Positions 39,410 through 51,191 of a stretch of DNA of 64,000 nucleotides are shown piece by piece. Made by a program: the position numbers and the translations under genes. This DNA is from Nemopilema nomurai (Eukaryota; Cnidaria; Scyphozoa; Rhizostomeae; Rhizostomatidae): the NCBI GenBank assembly GCA_003864495.1, contig ML133400.1, positions 1,542,575 to 1,606,574 on the forward strand. The letters run 5' to 3'. Every line of letters begins with the position of its first letter. Within the stretch, counting starts at the first letter, position 1. Under the pieces are notes generated by a model. The model saw nothing but the letters and a program-made list of their open reading frames with translations, ran no database searches and was not told where the DNA came from.

Positions 39410-40138
39410 GTCAATAGGAATCTAATAATGGACAACACAGAAAGGAACCTTGGGAGTGGATAGAAAGAATATCCATCTATTTTTTCTTCTACTAATATAT
39501 TATCATATTTTTTTCAATCAATTTCTCTTGCCTGCTCAATTAATGCGCATTAAAGCCTTTAATCTCATTTCAAATTGCAGTCCTAAATTATAGCTACAAA
39601 CGTTTCCCAAAAGCAAACAGTCATAGAGACATGGTAAAAAATCTGATAATTTTAGCCTCCATGAACAAAAAAGGCCTTCATTTTGGAAAGTTTTATATTC
39701 AAAAAATGCCTTCCTTGATTTATAACTTTTATCGTTGATGCCTTAGTGTTATATTAGTTTTGTACATTAGTGAGGAGGAATGTTTTATGTGTAAAAATTG
39801 TGTTTCCTCTTTAAAAAATTGGCGATAAAGTGGAATTTGAAAACTTTACAGGGCCATATCTCTGCATTGGTATAAGATAGCAAGCTAGGAGTTTCAAGAA
39901 GTTCGTATCTTATATATAGGTACAAACATTTTGACAGAGTTTTGTGGGACCTGATTAAAATCTAAGATGGTGCATGTGGGACCTGATTAAAATCTGGAAC
40001 ACTTGGCATGGAATGACCCACTTCCGATATCTTCAAGAGGTTGCAAAATAGCCTTTTGATAAGATCCTGGAAATTTATTACCCAATTAAATTCAACAATC
40101 ATAATAAAAGAGCTAGAACAATTTTTCAGTCAATTTCC
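39410..40138. other. AT-rich spacer before the polinton fragment
   Basis: No gene is seen. A 21-bp segment beginning TGTGGGACCTGATTAAAATC is duplicated at 39943 and 39975. Confidence 0.5.
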
Positions 40139-41119
40139 ATGGTTTCTGTTCATTTATTTATCAACACAAAAAGTCTCCTTGAAGGCAGCTCCCTATATTT
40201 CTTGATAACAGGATTAAAAACGGCAGATGAATTCAAACAGAGCACCTGGTTGAGAGAGTATATTGACTTCAACACACAGAAATGGACACATGTAAAGAAC
40301 AATTTCGAGAAAGACTTTTTCAAACTGATGAACAACGCCGTGTTCGGGAAGACAATGGAAAATGTCAGAAATCATCAACATTTTAAAATATGCACCTACG
40401 AAAAACAACTGAGGAGATGGGTTGGAAATCCGATAATCTATGGCGTGATTGAAAATGACAAGAGCACGCTAATCGTGATGAAAAAGAAAAAGACCTTCAC
40501 GCTAAAAAAGCCCGTCTACGTCGTTTTCAGCATATTGGACCTTAGCAAGACGCGGATGTACGACTTCCATTACAACTTTGCAAAGCCCAACCTTCCGAAT
40601 GTACAACTGTGCTATATGGATACGGACAGTTTCATATACCACATCCCAATGTCTCAAGATGCTGTGAACAAAGTGCTGAAAGAACATGAGGACAGGTTCG
40701 ATTTCAGCGATTACAGCAGGGACCATGAGAATTATTCGGCAAAGAATAGAAAAGTTATTGGGAAAATGAAGGATGAGTTGGGCGGTATTGCTATGGAAGA
40801 GTTTATCGGGCTGAGGTCAAAAATGTACAGCTGCAAAATTGCCGATGGAAGTGGAATAAAGTGAGCCAAGGGTATCAAGAAGAGGGTCGTCAAACAGGAG
40901 ATACACCACGAAAATTATCTACAGAGCTTGAAGGAGGAGATGTTACTCAGGCATCAACAACGTAACATCGAATCCCATAAGCACGCGGTATACACAATGG
41001 AGAGGACAAAGATATCGCTGAACCCGTTTGACGATAAAAGATACATCCTTGATGATGGGTTTAATACGCTCGCGTACGGACACTATACATTAGTGCCACA
41101 TAGAATGGACAATGATTAG
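40139..41119 (+). pseudogene. DNA polymerase family B, C-terminal part (polinton type)
   Basis: One frame runs from 40139 to 41119, interrupted by a TGA at 40862-40864. Key motifs are N-N-A-V-F-G-K-T (polymerase motif B region, about 40329) and C-Y-M-D-T-D-S (motif C, catalytic aspartates, about 40612). The exonuclease and TPR domains expected upstream are not seen, so the fragment is roughly the last third of the enzyme. It would replicate the element by protein priming. Convergent with the protease gene, with a ~120-bp gap that holds a TA/CA microsatellite. The first codon marks where the open frame begins and is not a credible true start. Confidence 0.88.
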
Positions 41120-41241
41120 ACTACTTGTAAATAGAATACATGTATAAAATTAGAACAGTAAACAGTTAGTACACACACATATATATATAGTTAAACATTT
41201 TACATTAGTTATATCTTCTTTTAACATAGTTATGTTTTTCA

Positions 41242-41619
41242 TCAAAGTATCTGCTTATCATTGAAGTTGTCTCTTGATCTGTGAATTAAGAAGAATATGC
41301 AATGCTGTCCACATGTTGCACGTTCATAAGATTGAATTTGAATCTTGTTATAGTTGAGTTTGAATGGTTTAATGAAGTCCTTCAACTCCTTCAATGTAGG
41401 TTTATCATCAAAAGAATCATAAAAGTCTAATCTATTATCCTTATCAATGGAAACAGCAACCCAATGAGTTCCTAGACCAGCGAAATTATCCTCATTGATT
41501 ATGAATGAACATGGCAGAGTGTGAATCTTGATATTTTTTATCTCATCTTTGGCAAATATACCATTAGAAAGTTTTTCACGCTTAGTAAGTAAATAGTTTA
41601 TAGTAATATCATTCATCAT
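41242..41619 (-). CDS. Adenain-like cysteine protease (polinton PRO)
   Basis: About 125 residues, read from the ATG at 41619, which overlaps the stop of the capsid ORF (TGATG). Catalytic features match adenovirus-type maturation proteases: His in G-T-H-W-V-A-V, an acidic residue downstream in D-F-Y-D-S-F-D-D, and Cys in C-G-Q-H-C-I-F-F. In polintons it would process capsid proteins during particle maturation. It is the only gene of this fragment without a visible break, though shorter than some relatives. The rest of the element is dead, so it is probably not functional. Confidence 0.85.
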   Translation of the reverse strand: MMNDITINYLLTKREKLSNGIFAKDEIKNIKIHTLPCSFIINEDNFAGLGTHWVAVSIDKDNRLDFYDSFDDKPTLKELKDFIKPFKLNYNKIQIQSYERATCGQHCIFFLIHRSRDNFNDKQIL

Positions 41620-42500
41620 CACCAATCATGAATCACGTTCTTGTGCGCATCAATTTGGAGTACCCCATCAAACTCTCCTAATATAACAATATTGACCAAC
41701 CTGTCTGGCGATGTTCTAAAATTTAGACTGATTCTCAAATTACCCTCTCTCCTCATCAAATACTGCTCATCATCACAATTGCCTTTTGGGGTTAAATCAA
41801 AACCATAGATGGTTAAACCTTGATCAAATGAATTGTATCCAATTAGACTTGGATAGTTACCAAGTGTTGATGTCAGTCGATTGTATGCATCAAGATAGTC
41901 TTGACTAGCATAATCCAATCTGAGAGGTGGTAATACCTCTTGATTATCAACTGTTACTTGTACATAGTTAACTTTTTAATGTTTAAAATTAAATAGATTC
42001 TTGACAAATTACCCATTATACGCAGCATTTTCAACAAGTCCGAAAAACAATCTGTTTGGAATTTTTCCATTGAAAATATTATCTTGAATCCAGCTAATTG
42101 TACCTGAAGGTATTAGATATGTTACCATGTGTGGCTGGCAGATTGGATATCTTGCAGGTGTTTTCATTAGAGTTCTCTCTATTCCACTTAGCACAGCATC
42201 CTTAACGTGAATGTGTCGAAGGACGAGCTTTACTTCATGTATATACAATTGGTGGGTGCTATCCGCCTTATCCATCAAACAGAATGCATTACTAGTAGGA
42301 CTTAATCGCCATTGAATTCGCACACCAGGTAGCAAATATTTACCCTGATTGCAAATATTAATGTGTGGTTTTGTCATCACTTTGACAATTGTACCATCAT
42401 CAAATGGTTTGGACCTAGCATTCAAACATAAATTTTTCTGAGCTGCAATATTTGTGGTTATGTAAAAGTCGTTAATCATGTTTGGTAAGTAATAGTTCAA
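41619..42500 (-). pseudogene. Polinton major capsid protein, C-terminal half
   Basis: A single frame spans 42500 to 41619 on the minus strand with two in-frame TAA stops (42011-42009 and about 41978-41976) close together. Conserved features of the family include A-R-Y-P-I before 42130, I-S-W-I-Q-D-N-I-F-N-G, L-F-N-F-K-H around the second stop, and G-F-D-L-T-P near the end. These match the C-terminal jelly roll of the F54H12.2-type major capsid protein. The N-terminal jelly roll is absent: the reading frame begins next to the upstream ORF. Stop and protease start overlap at TGATG. Confidence 0.85.
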
Positions 42501-43291
42501 TATAACACTTCTGTTTTTTCACTTTAGCACCATTGTCTGCTGCTTTGCCTTCATCAGCTGTAGTTTGGGTAGTCTCTTCTGTTTGCATACCTGACTCTAC
42601 ATAGCTGCCAAATGCTTTGATTGCTTCTTCAATTTCCCTTCCAATATCACTTGCACGTCTCCTTTTGGGTGTATTTTCATCTTTTTCCCCTTCAGAGTGG
42701 GATCTCTTTAGTGTGTTGGACTGTTTGTCAATCCATGATCACAGAGTTGCAATGTTTACTTTGAGCTCTTTGAGCATACGACCCTTTAGCAAAATGTTTG
42801 TCTTTGACGCTTTTTCTCCCTTCCATCTACGAATTGCAAGACACAGTTTGTATTCACCTTCTCCATACTTGCAGACATAAATCTCCAGCTTGTCTGCAAC
42901 ATCATCTTCACCCTTTGCAGCACATGAGTTAGAAGGGAAAGGAGTTTTGTTGTTTATCCAAAGTATTTCTTTGTAAGGATGTTGTGTTGATTTTCTCCAT
43001 CAGATTTGCACAGTCTTCACCTTGATAATTTAGATTCCCCTCTTTATCTATGGTAATTACATCATCGACGATTTGTAGCAGCGTCTTGAGAGCATCACCA
43101 TCAAGTGTCATGTGTCTTGACATTTGCTTCCCTTTGAACGGTTCACCTACTACCAGCACCCATTTACCTTTTACATGTGTAATGTCAAATCTTACTTGTG
43201 CTTCAGAGTCTGAGTGTACGATAAACACACTTGATGCCGTGAATGTTGCAATTATTCTACTTCTTGAGGAGGATGAAAAAGACGTCCGCAT
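42488..43291 (-). pseudogene. Polinton-associated unknown ORF, possible tandem PC4-like
   Basis: An ATG at 43291 opens a 120-codon frame ending at 42929. After a frame change the text continues to about 42488 with one TGA near 42742. The first half has a Ser-rich start then V-R-F-D-I-T-H-V-K-G-K-W. The second half has a similar strand-rich pattern (L-E-I-Y-V-C-K-Y-G) followed by an amphipathic helix, then a basic, nuclear-signal-like K-R-R-R tail. Both halves resemble PC4-type single-stranded DNA-binding folds weakly. This is a guess from pattern only. It lies directly upstream of the capsid frame. Confidence 0.5.
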
Positions 43292-43338
43292 TCTACAACT
43301 ACTTGTTCCAACTGATGCTACAGCATAAAATGCATCGA

Positions 43339-43346
43339 CTTATATA
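43339..43346 (-). promoter_or_regulatory. TATA box for the minus-strand polinton genes
   Basis: On the minus strand TATATAAG lies about 48 bp upstream of the ATG at 43291, giving a start near 43312. It is well placed to drive the ORF, capsid and protease cluster. Confidence 0.4.
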
Positions 43347-43349
43347 TCA

Positions 43350-44850
43350 TTCCAGTTTGAATATCACGTCAGCAATTCGAAATATTAGCCAATCAGAACC
43401 GAGATAATACTATTATTAACTAATCAGAATTGAGATTGAACCATCAATATGTGATAAAAAGATTGCATCATTGCAAGCCAATCAAAATGCTTGTTGCTGG
43501 TTAATACATTTATCACGTTTTCTATTTCTCTCCTAGAAAATTCTACATCTAAAAGATCTGCAGGTAGAGGCAATAAAAATGCATGTGTGAGTGAAGAAAT
43601 GCATGAATGAAAATAATTAACTAAATAAATGAACATGTTAACAATTTAAAATTCTGTGTAAACAATTGAACAGGGGGTGCCAAAATGGCCCCTCATCACC
43701 ATATAGGAACTGCTGTTGTTCTATAATGTATTTTTCTAGTTCTTCTGGTGCATTGTTTGCTAAATGTTGTATCATCTCTGATGGGGTCATGATGTAAAGT
43801 GATACCACTTGGATCGGTGGTAAACCCTGCTGGCGATCGACATGCCGGAGTAATGGTTACTTAACCTTTCACAGCGTGAGATTTTGCTTGAAATCAGTTG
43901 ATGTATGTGGTGTGGCGTTTTTAACTCATCGCATTCAATCAAATCATGAGTCTCCATTGCTTACAAAATCAGCACTTTTTGGCGCGCTTAGACCTTGTTT
44001 ACACGAGAGGAATTTGAACGGTTCCAAATGGCACTTGAAGGAGCGCGTGTATAATTTAAAAAAATTTCATACCCCTACGCAGCAGCCCTGGCAGGGCACT
44101 ATGCTGCTATCATTACCTACTTAAATTTCCCACTGATTCACAAACACTTTGCTGAAACATATATTGCTACTATCAACCTTATTCAGGCCTGTTGCTATAG
44201 AGCGGCACGTAGGGTGACCCCCCCCCCCCCCCCCTCTAAGAAAAGAATTAATTGCAAAAAAACGAGGGGTTTTTTGCTTTATACGGGTGTTAGCCAGCAA
44301 ATTGCAAAACTTCTCCGTAAATGTAGGATGGCTCAACCACTGGGCTGTCAAGGAATCTTCAAGAAGCAGTCAAGTGATCCTCTATGGCACTAAACATCAT
44401 GTTCGTTGAAATACTGTGCGAAGATTCCTGTGTGTATTAAAAATAAACCTCAAAATCTCATTTTTTCTACTATTCATTATTGCAATTTTATTTCCAGACT
44501 TCAATCACCAGATGTCCAAAAAGTATTCAGAATGCATGCACATCCTTGTCTGTAAGCGTTTTGGAGACCCTTGGGATGTCAGGAATAAGGTCTCTCCAGC
44601 ACAGTTCATCAAAGGCAACCCATTTTCCAAATGATGTTTTTTGAAAGATTCGATGGTTGGAAGAAAGATGTAGGCAATCTCACAGCCGCAAAGATTGGGG
44701 AAATCAAAACCCAAAACCCAAAGGGTTCTCTTCTTCAACATGGAGTGAATGGGTACAGCTCATATGGGTGGGTCTTTGGGCCTAAAATTCTCTAAAAGTC
44801 TCAGACCTTGATTTGGGCTCACTGGCAAATTAGTAAAGTGACGACGTCCT
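43350..44850. other. Spacer, no gene; C-homopolymer at 44218
   Basis: No credible coding region. A run of about 17 C residues sits at 44218-44234. Short frames here lack any recognisable domain. Confidence 0.5.
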
Positions 44851-44859
44851 TTCACCTAG

Positions 44860-47800
44860 GTGTTTTGAAGTCTGTCAATGAAAAATCCTATTCTTTGTAG
44901 ACAGAAAGAGTTCGTCTTTTCCTTAGGGCTCTTCTAAAGTTAGGTGTTAAGTAACGCAGATTGGTCAATTATAACCAATCACGCGCTCTGCTTATCACCC
45001 TCTAGTGTTTTCGATCCGCATCTGGCTATTTATTCTGTCAGCTTTTGGTTATCTTCCGACGTTTGCATACTCTGAGGAGTGTCGGACAAAACAGTACTTT
45101 CAGTATGCGAAAACTAGTTCCGCTTTTTCGGAAAAAAGTGATCGTGTAACCCGGCCTTAAGAGATGGAGTACTTATCTCTGATAGCAGCTATTCATAGCT
45201 ATAAGATCCCCCAAAATCTAATTTCCTCTACCGACTTAACCAAAATTAAAAAGTGTAACAAAATTACCTGGTTTGTCTTTTGAAACTGTTCCAGATTTGA
45301 ACTGCTGTCCTACCCATAGACTTACTCACAATACTCTTCGAACGTGCGGTCAGCCGAGAGGAACTCTAAACTGATAAAAAGTATTTTAAACTATATTTGG
45401 CTCCTAAAGCAAAAAAAATGACGCAAGAAATTTTTACCCACAGTGTATTGCGTATTGAACAAATAAAACTTTCAAAATTCTCCTTCGATATTTTAAATCT
45501 TGAAAAAATTGTTGTTCATTTTGGGTGTTTTGATTTATTTGTTGCAAATGTGTGTAGAGCTAACAAATTAGAAATGATTCTTCTAGAGAAGAGAATGGTG
45601 ATTGTATAGTGCAGTTCGTTTAGCCAGATGATCCGAAACTGAACCATTTTAAAATTCAATTTGTGTATTCAGCCTCAATGAATATAAAAGCTATAACGAA
45701 AGGGTCAAGAATTTAACATATCAAAAAGGGTACGCAAACGTCGGAAAGTGACCAAAAGCTGATATGATAATTAACTATTTGCAGATTGCAGAAACAAGAA
45801 AACAGAAATTTTTCTTTAATGGGCTGGTAGTCTCTCCAATCCCATCTATAGACATTGCTAGAATCTGTTCTTCCGCTTCGTAGGTGGTTACGTAATTATT
45901 GATGCTTGGAAAAGCAATCTAAGCTAGCCAAAACTCTTCCTTTTTGCTTGTTCTAATGAGTATTTCCTCCTCTCTCTAGGTGGAATGGCCCATCATTAAG
46001 AGTGAAGCCTAGGGCCATTTTTAGATAACCAAAGAGCCCTCCCATTGAGCTTTTCTCTGAACTAAGGATGAAGAGTATCTTCATTAGACTGACTTAAGGT
46101 CTCACCATTTCGAGTCTCACCATAGCAACAATAGTGTGTTCTACCTTCCGCCTTAGGGATTGGTGTGGGTGTGGCCACGAATATTATTTTGTCAATAGAA
46201 ATGAAAGTGCGAATCATGAGAACAAATGAGAACTGATAAGCGGAAGATGACCATTCGCCTGTTACCAACAGTTGATGTCATCTGGTGTAGAAACACGCAT
46301 GATTGTTACGTCACATTACCATCGCAGTATGCTTTTATTATCGCTGGGCGGATCTCGATAAGAAGCTTGTTATTAGATTAGGGGTTTAGAAGCGATATAA
46401 GCGAATGAATGGATACAATGGCCCTCCGTGAAGTCCTACCGTTTTCACCTCTTATTCTTACATCTTCATTGCTATTTGATATACAAAATCTTAATGATAG
46501 AGAAAGTGAATATACTTGTCTCCCTGTTTTGCAGAGTAAAAGGCCAGATTAATGCAAAATATTAAGTGACATTAAGTCTGCGTTGACTCATTTATTTTCT
46601 TTCTTATAGATTAATGTGAAGTCGCTTAATCTCTTAAATTCAGTGGATAAAGCTCGTTCGCAATCAATTTTTTAATCGTTAACTTTACATAGCTATGGAC
46701 AGAACAACTTCAACCATAAATAAAAACCTTTCGAATCTTTGCCTTTGACAAAGAAAATTCTCGAATGGCTTTAATCAATTTTAATTAACTTTACCGATTT
46801 TATTGAATAGCTTTTTGATACAAACCTCTATACCAGCATATATTTAGATAGATTTTAAGTCAACTCAATAAGAAAATCAATACATTTTCAATTACTACAA
46901 ATGAAGTTTATGAAAATTACTTGTCTTACTGGATTTTACTAGAACGCTTTTTAAAAAATGTCATAAATATTGCCATAAAAGATTTCATCCAACACACAAG
47001 TGTACTATTAACGCATAGTAATGTAACAACCATGCATGTTTCTACACCTGATGATATCAAAGTGTTCAGTAAGAAGACTTTTTTCATTTCTAGCTGATCA
47101 GTTCTTATGAGTTTTCATGATTCGCATATTTACGACTATTTTCAGCTGTTTTCCAAGTTTACCCATTAGGATTCTGCAGATGTTCGTGTTAGGATATTTG
47201 AGCATCCCATGGGTCTAAATGCAGTAGCTTTGTGACAAAAATAAGATTCGTGACCACACCTACACAATGACAAAGTCCCTAAGGCAGAGGGTGGAGCTCA
47301 AGATTGTTTTTATGCCGATTCGAAATAGACGATCTCAAAGTCAGCCTAATTGCGATAGTATTCATCCTTATGTTTAGCAAGAGACTGCATGGGAGGGCTC
47401 TTTGGTTATCTATAATTGGCCTCAGGCTTTCTTAATCATGGGCCATTCCATCTAGAGAGCGGAGGAAAGACCGATTAGTGAAAGTAAAGAACAAGAACTT
47501 TTATAAGCTCGTGCTTTGTGCCGAAGAAGAAAATTCCAAGAAAAAGCGGAACCAGTTTTTGCATACTTAAAATACTTTTCGTCTGACACTCTTCAGAGTA
47601 GGCAAACGTCGGAAGATAACCAAAAGCTGACACATTAAATAAACAGTTGCGGATCGGAAACACTAGAGCGCATAAGAACACAAGCACATAAGAAGAGCGC
47701 ATGATTTGTTATAATTGACCAATCAGCGCTACTTGACACCTAACTTTAGAAGAGTCCAAGGAAAAAAAAGAACTCTTTCTGTCTACAAAGAATGAGATTT

Positions 47801-47870
47801 TCCATTGAAATATAGACATTCTCCAAAACATCTAGGTGAAAAGACGACCTAGCTTGCCCAATTATACGAA
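44860..47870. repeat. Large imperfect inverted repeat
   Basis: Two arms face each other. 44860-45130 pairs with 47540-47870 (for example CTTTGTAGACAGAAAGAG against its complement), and 45980-46320 pairs with about 47015-47475 (for example GGAATGGCCCAT and AACCAAAGAGCCCTCCCA). The left arm holds about 850 bp of extra sequence, and the central spacer is about 690 bp. A related inverted segment occurs at 45720-45770. Arms are diverged, so the structure is old. No coding region lies within it. It may be a foldback-type element or two MITE copies inserted head to head. Confidence 0.75.
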
Positions 47871-47953
47871 AATTATCGACGTTTGCATACTCTGAGGAGT
47901 GTCGGACGAAAAAGTACTTTAAGTATGCAAAAGCTAGTTCCGCTTTTTCTAGC
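47539..47953. mobile_element. Foldback MITE, ~415 bp with ~72-bp inverted ends
   Basis: The left end starts GAAAAAGCGGAACCAG and the right end closes with the complement CTAGTTCCGCTTTTTC. The ~72-bp ends align with a few mismatches and contain GACGTTTGC and GTGTCGGAC-type blocks. A truncated copy lacking one end lies at about 44860-45135. No target duplication is clear. Confidence 0.7.
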
Positions 47954-47959
47954 CATTGT

Positions 47960-50205
47960 GAAGTTTTGTACCGCAAAGCACTTGTTCACAAAAATAGGTA
48001 AACGAGCAACGATATATTTTCATGTCCATAGGTACAAATGGGGCAAGTGAAGATGAATTAGTTGTCTCTCTTACCATCGCTTGCAAGCAATACACTCCAT
48101 TTTAAGTAGGAAACGGTCTTCTATTTCCACCGTAAAGAACGCCCCAGATCGGGTAGAATAAGCTGGACAGTATTTGCCCAATAAGGAAGATTGTTTTTTA
48201 CTGGCTGAGCGAACAACCATTTAAACAGCAGTTGTTGTGCAATCAGTAGTTAGAGAGAGAGGCCCACTAGCGGCTGACATCACTTTTCATCAAAGATAAA
48301 CTGAAACTTCTAACGAAAAGTTTAGACGTAATCCCTTCTTGGTACAGGAGAAACATAATAGTGTAGGCGTCATCTTGAGCCTTAATGCCTAAAAGCGTAG
48401 ATGTATCATTAAATGTTTGAAAAAGGAAGTCAAATTCTGCATGATGTCGGTAAAATTGAGTATAAATTAGAAGAATAAAGGACAGTGATTCTCTGGCGTA
48501 ACATGTCGATAGAAATCCAAGACGTCATACTTCATTTATATTTTAGAAGACCGCCTTACGTACTCCTCAATATTCTTTATACAGCTTCCTCCATTTTTAA
48601 CTATCTAGAATCTTTCTAACATCATTTACCTTTTAAACTCAATGCTCTCGCTGATTTCAGCAATTTCCAAGCTGAGATGTCCTCTTGGAGAATGACTCTA
48701 ATTTTAAAAAAAACATCTCATTAAGCTTGGGAAGTAAGTATTGAACAAACGAACGCAAACCATTTTAATTATCTTAATCAAAATTTTTACAGAGCAGCTT
48801 GTGCGGTCTGCCTTCTGGGAAATTACGCAACAGTTGGACAGTAAACCTTGGAATGATTGGTATGCTCTGAATTGTAAACATGTCTAGACGAATGAGAGCT
48901 AATCAAAGAGTCCACTTAGTGAAATATTTTGATCCGACTCTATAAGAAAAAATATGCGACAAATAAATAGATGTTGCTTTGGTTTTCACAGATAAAAGAG
49001 GAAGGTCAAATGGTCTTAATGAATTGTGACCAAATCCTTTCCAAAGTTATTAGCAGAAATGGTTCGAAGGTGAACTACCATTTCAACGAAAGACGAGATT
49101 CAAGTTGAAATAGACGAGAAGCAGGGAAAATTTAACCTAATTATACCCCAACGTGTTTCTTCACTTAAAACTCATCCCCGACATATTACCACATCTCAAA
49201 GCGGAGTCACTGCAAACGACGTGCCTTTTTGATTTAGGTAGCACTCAAGCCTCAGTGAAACGTTTATTTTTCAACCTGCTCAGCTAAAATGTTCAATTTC
49301 ATCTCAGATAAATTAGTGATAGCTTGCTTGGAATATATCTGCCCCTAATCAACTTCAATCTTTCTCTAGTTAACCTGAAATTGCTTTTTGCGTAAGACAG
49401 AACATTGATTGAAACAACGCGGATTGAACAATTGCGAGAATGAATGACCAACGTAAGCTTAACTGTAGAATGGCCGGCTGCGCATGACCAAGATATTTGG
49501 TTTCTTACTTGGTTTTATTCAATGTGCAAAGACCCATTTGCATTCCATTGGAATTACGAGCCTTCTCCTACTTCCTTGTTTGCCATCTAACAACAAAGAC
49601 AGTATTAAGGCCAAAATTATTTGCACTTACGCAGTGGGCTTAATCAACTGCTCATTCATAGTACAACATGCTTGTTGGCTTCGTTCACAATTGTTAAGGT
49701 ACATGGGGTCAATAAATCCATCATTTAGTGCCAGAGAAGAGATAACTAATGCTTGGTGAAGGCTTTAGAAAGTTTTTCAGCATCGTGTTTAACAGATGGT
49801 GGAAATAAGGGTCACAATCCACTCAGTTTTCCACCCACTACTTCCAAGTGCGGTGTGTTAATCTGTAGTAAAAATCGAGCACCAAGCTAATATTTCCTTG
49901 GCTTTGTACTTCCAAAGCCAGAACTCTGCAATTGTTCTTAAGCTACCTGCTGAATAAAGCCATGTGCATCAAAGCACGAATCCCAATGAGAAGGATTCCA
50001 TTCATCTTCATGAGGAGAAGCACACAGCTCTTGTTGCTGATCACGCTTCGATGCAACGAGATTCCAAAGTAGAGATCGAGGCAGACAGTGACTTCTGTCA
50101 TGATAATATCAAGCCTTATCGGTCGCCGCAATGTCTGGTCTGTCATGTTGACGTAACACCAGTTTTTCTTGTCACTCTCGCGGCAGAGTCTACTAACTAA
50201 CTATC
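47960..50205. other. Intergenic, no supported gene
   Basis: Several 60-90 codon frames exist (for example a hydrophobic one at 49484-49759), but none has a recognisable domain or convincing splice context. Confidence 0.5.
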
Positions 50206-50209
50206 GTCG

Positions 50210-50530
50210 AATATCCTCAAAACTATCATACTACATTACACTGTTTCGTGTTATACTATAATAGTATGATCAAGCATACTGCACTGCATTAATCTGCCTC
50301 ATATTCCCCATACTACATTGTTTTATATTACACCATCACACACCAAGGCATTTTTTCAAAACATAGTATAATGTATTACATTATACTTTATTGCACTATT
50401 GTATTGTAAATTACACCATATCACTCTGCTTCATAATACACCAAAGTACGATGCTTTGTATGCAATGCATAACACCGTATAATGTGATGACGCAATGTGC
50501 AATACCACAATACACTGCATATACTTGACA
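50210..50530. repeat. Degenerate TACACT/TATAAT-rich low-complexity block
   Basis: About 320 bp built from diverged short words such as CATACTACATTACACTG and ATAATGTATTACATT. This looks like cryptic simplicity arising from slippage. Confidence 0.65.
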
Positions 50531-51084
50531 ACAATAGATCGGTAATTTATCAATGATATAAAACCAAGAAAAGAGCCAAGTATAAGAGTTTCACTGATCG
50601 TTTAATTAGCTGGTTAGATATTTATCAAACTCTCTTTTTATAAGTCAGGCATTGCACTTGGAAGATGCTTTACACGATTCGCCAAATTAGTATCAAACAT
50701 ATTTAGAAGTTTCCTGTGGAGTTTCTAAAGCTTTCTAAAGTTGTAGCATGTAAGTTTTGCTATCCGTTGCTGACCGAACAGAAAGGCTTCATATAAGAAA
50801 ACAAAACTGCAGCCTAAGTAATAACTTCAGCCAGTTGAAGACTGTTCATTTACTGCGGCAAGTTGCGAAATGGTTGACTTGACAACATCAAAGCTTCTAG
50901 ATAAATAGGGAAACGAGGCTAGATCAGCTGACGAGTTTCTCTAGTTTGTGAAACTGCGCAAGGAATGCGAGGAAGTTTCAAATGACCAACTATCGTAGCT
51001 ACGGTCGACCTTTGTGGTCGGTTAACGCACTACGTATGACCGGCTTAAGAAGAATATAGATGTCCATAAATAGCGTCTGAGCCC

Positions 51085-51092
51085 TATATAAG
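51085..51092 (+). promoter_or_regulatory. TATA box of the ShK-domain gene
   Basis: TATATAAG lies 107 bp upstream of the ATG that opens the signal peptide exon, predicting a start near 51115. Confidence 0.55.
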
Positions 51093-51191
51093 TGTCAAGT
51101 GTGTACTTGTTGCTTCAAACACAGGTGACAAGTGACTAGAGTACTACAGATCCAGGGCTTGCTTAAAAGTACTGGTTGAGAAAGACTGGTT

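Larger units (their letters stand above)
40139..43346. mobile_element. Polinton/adintovirus-like fragment
   Basis: Within 3.2 kb lie a protein-primed DNA polymerase B tail (plus strand) and, convergent on the minus strand, an adenain-like cysteine protease, the C-terminal half of a double-jelly-roll capsid protein and an unknown ORF. This gene set is diagnostic of polintons (Mavericks) and adintoviruses. The integrase, packaging ATPase, minor capsid protein and terminal inverted repeats are not seen here, so it is a partial, endogenous copy. In-frame stops in three of the four genes show that it is inactive. Confidence 0.88.

Noticed and set aside
49484..49759. 91-codon hydrophobic frame
   Set aside because: No domain, splice sites or homology that I can see; could be chance in AT-rich DNA.
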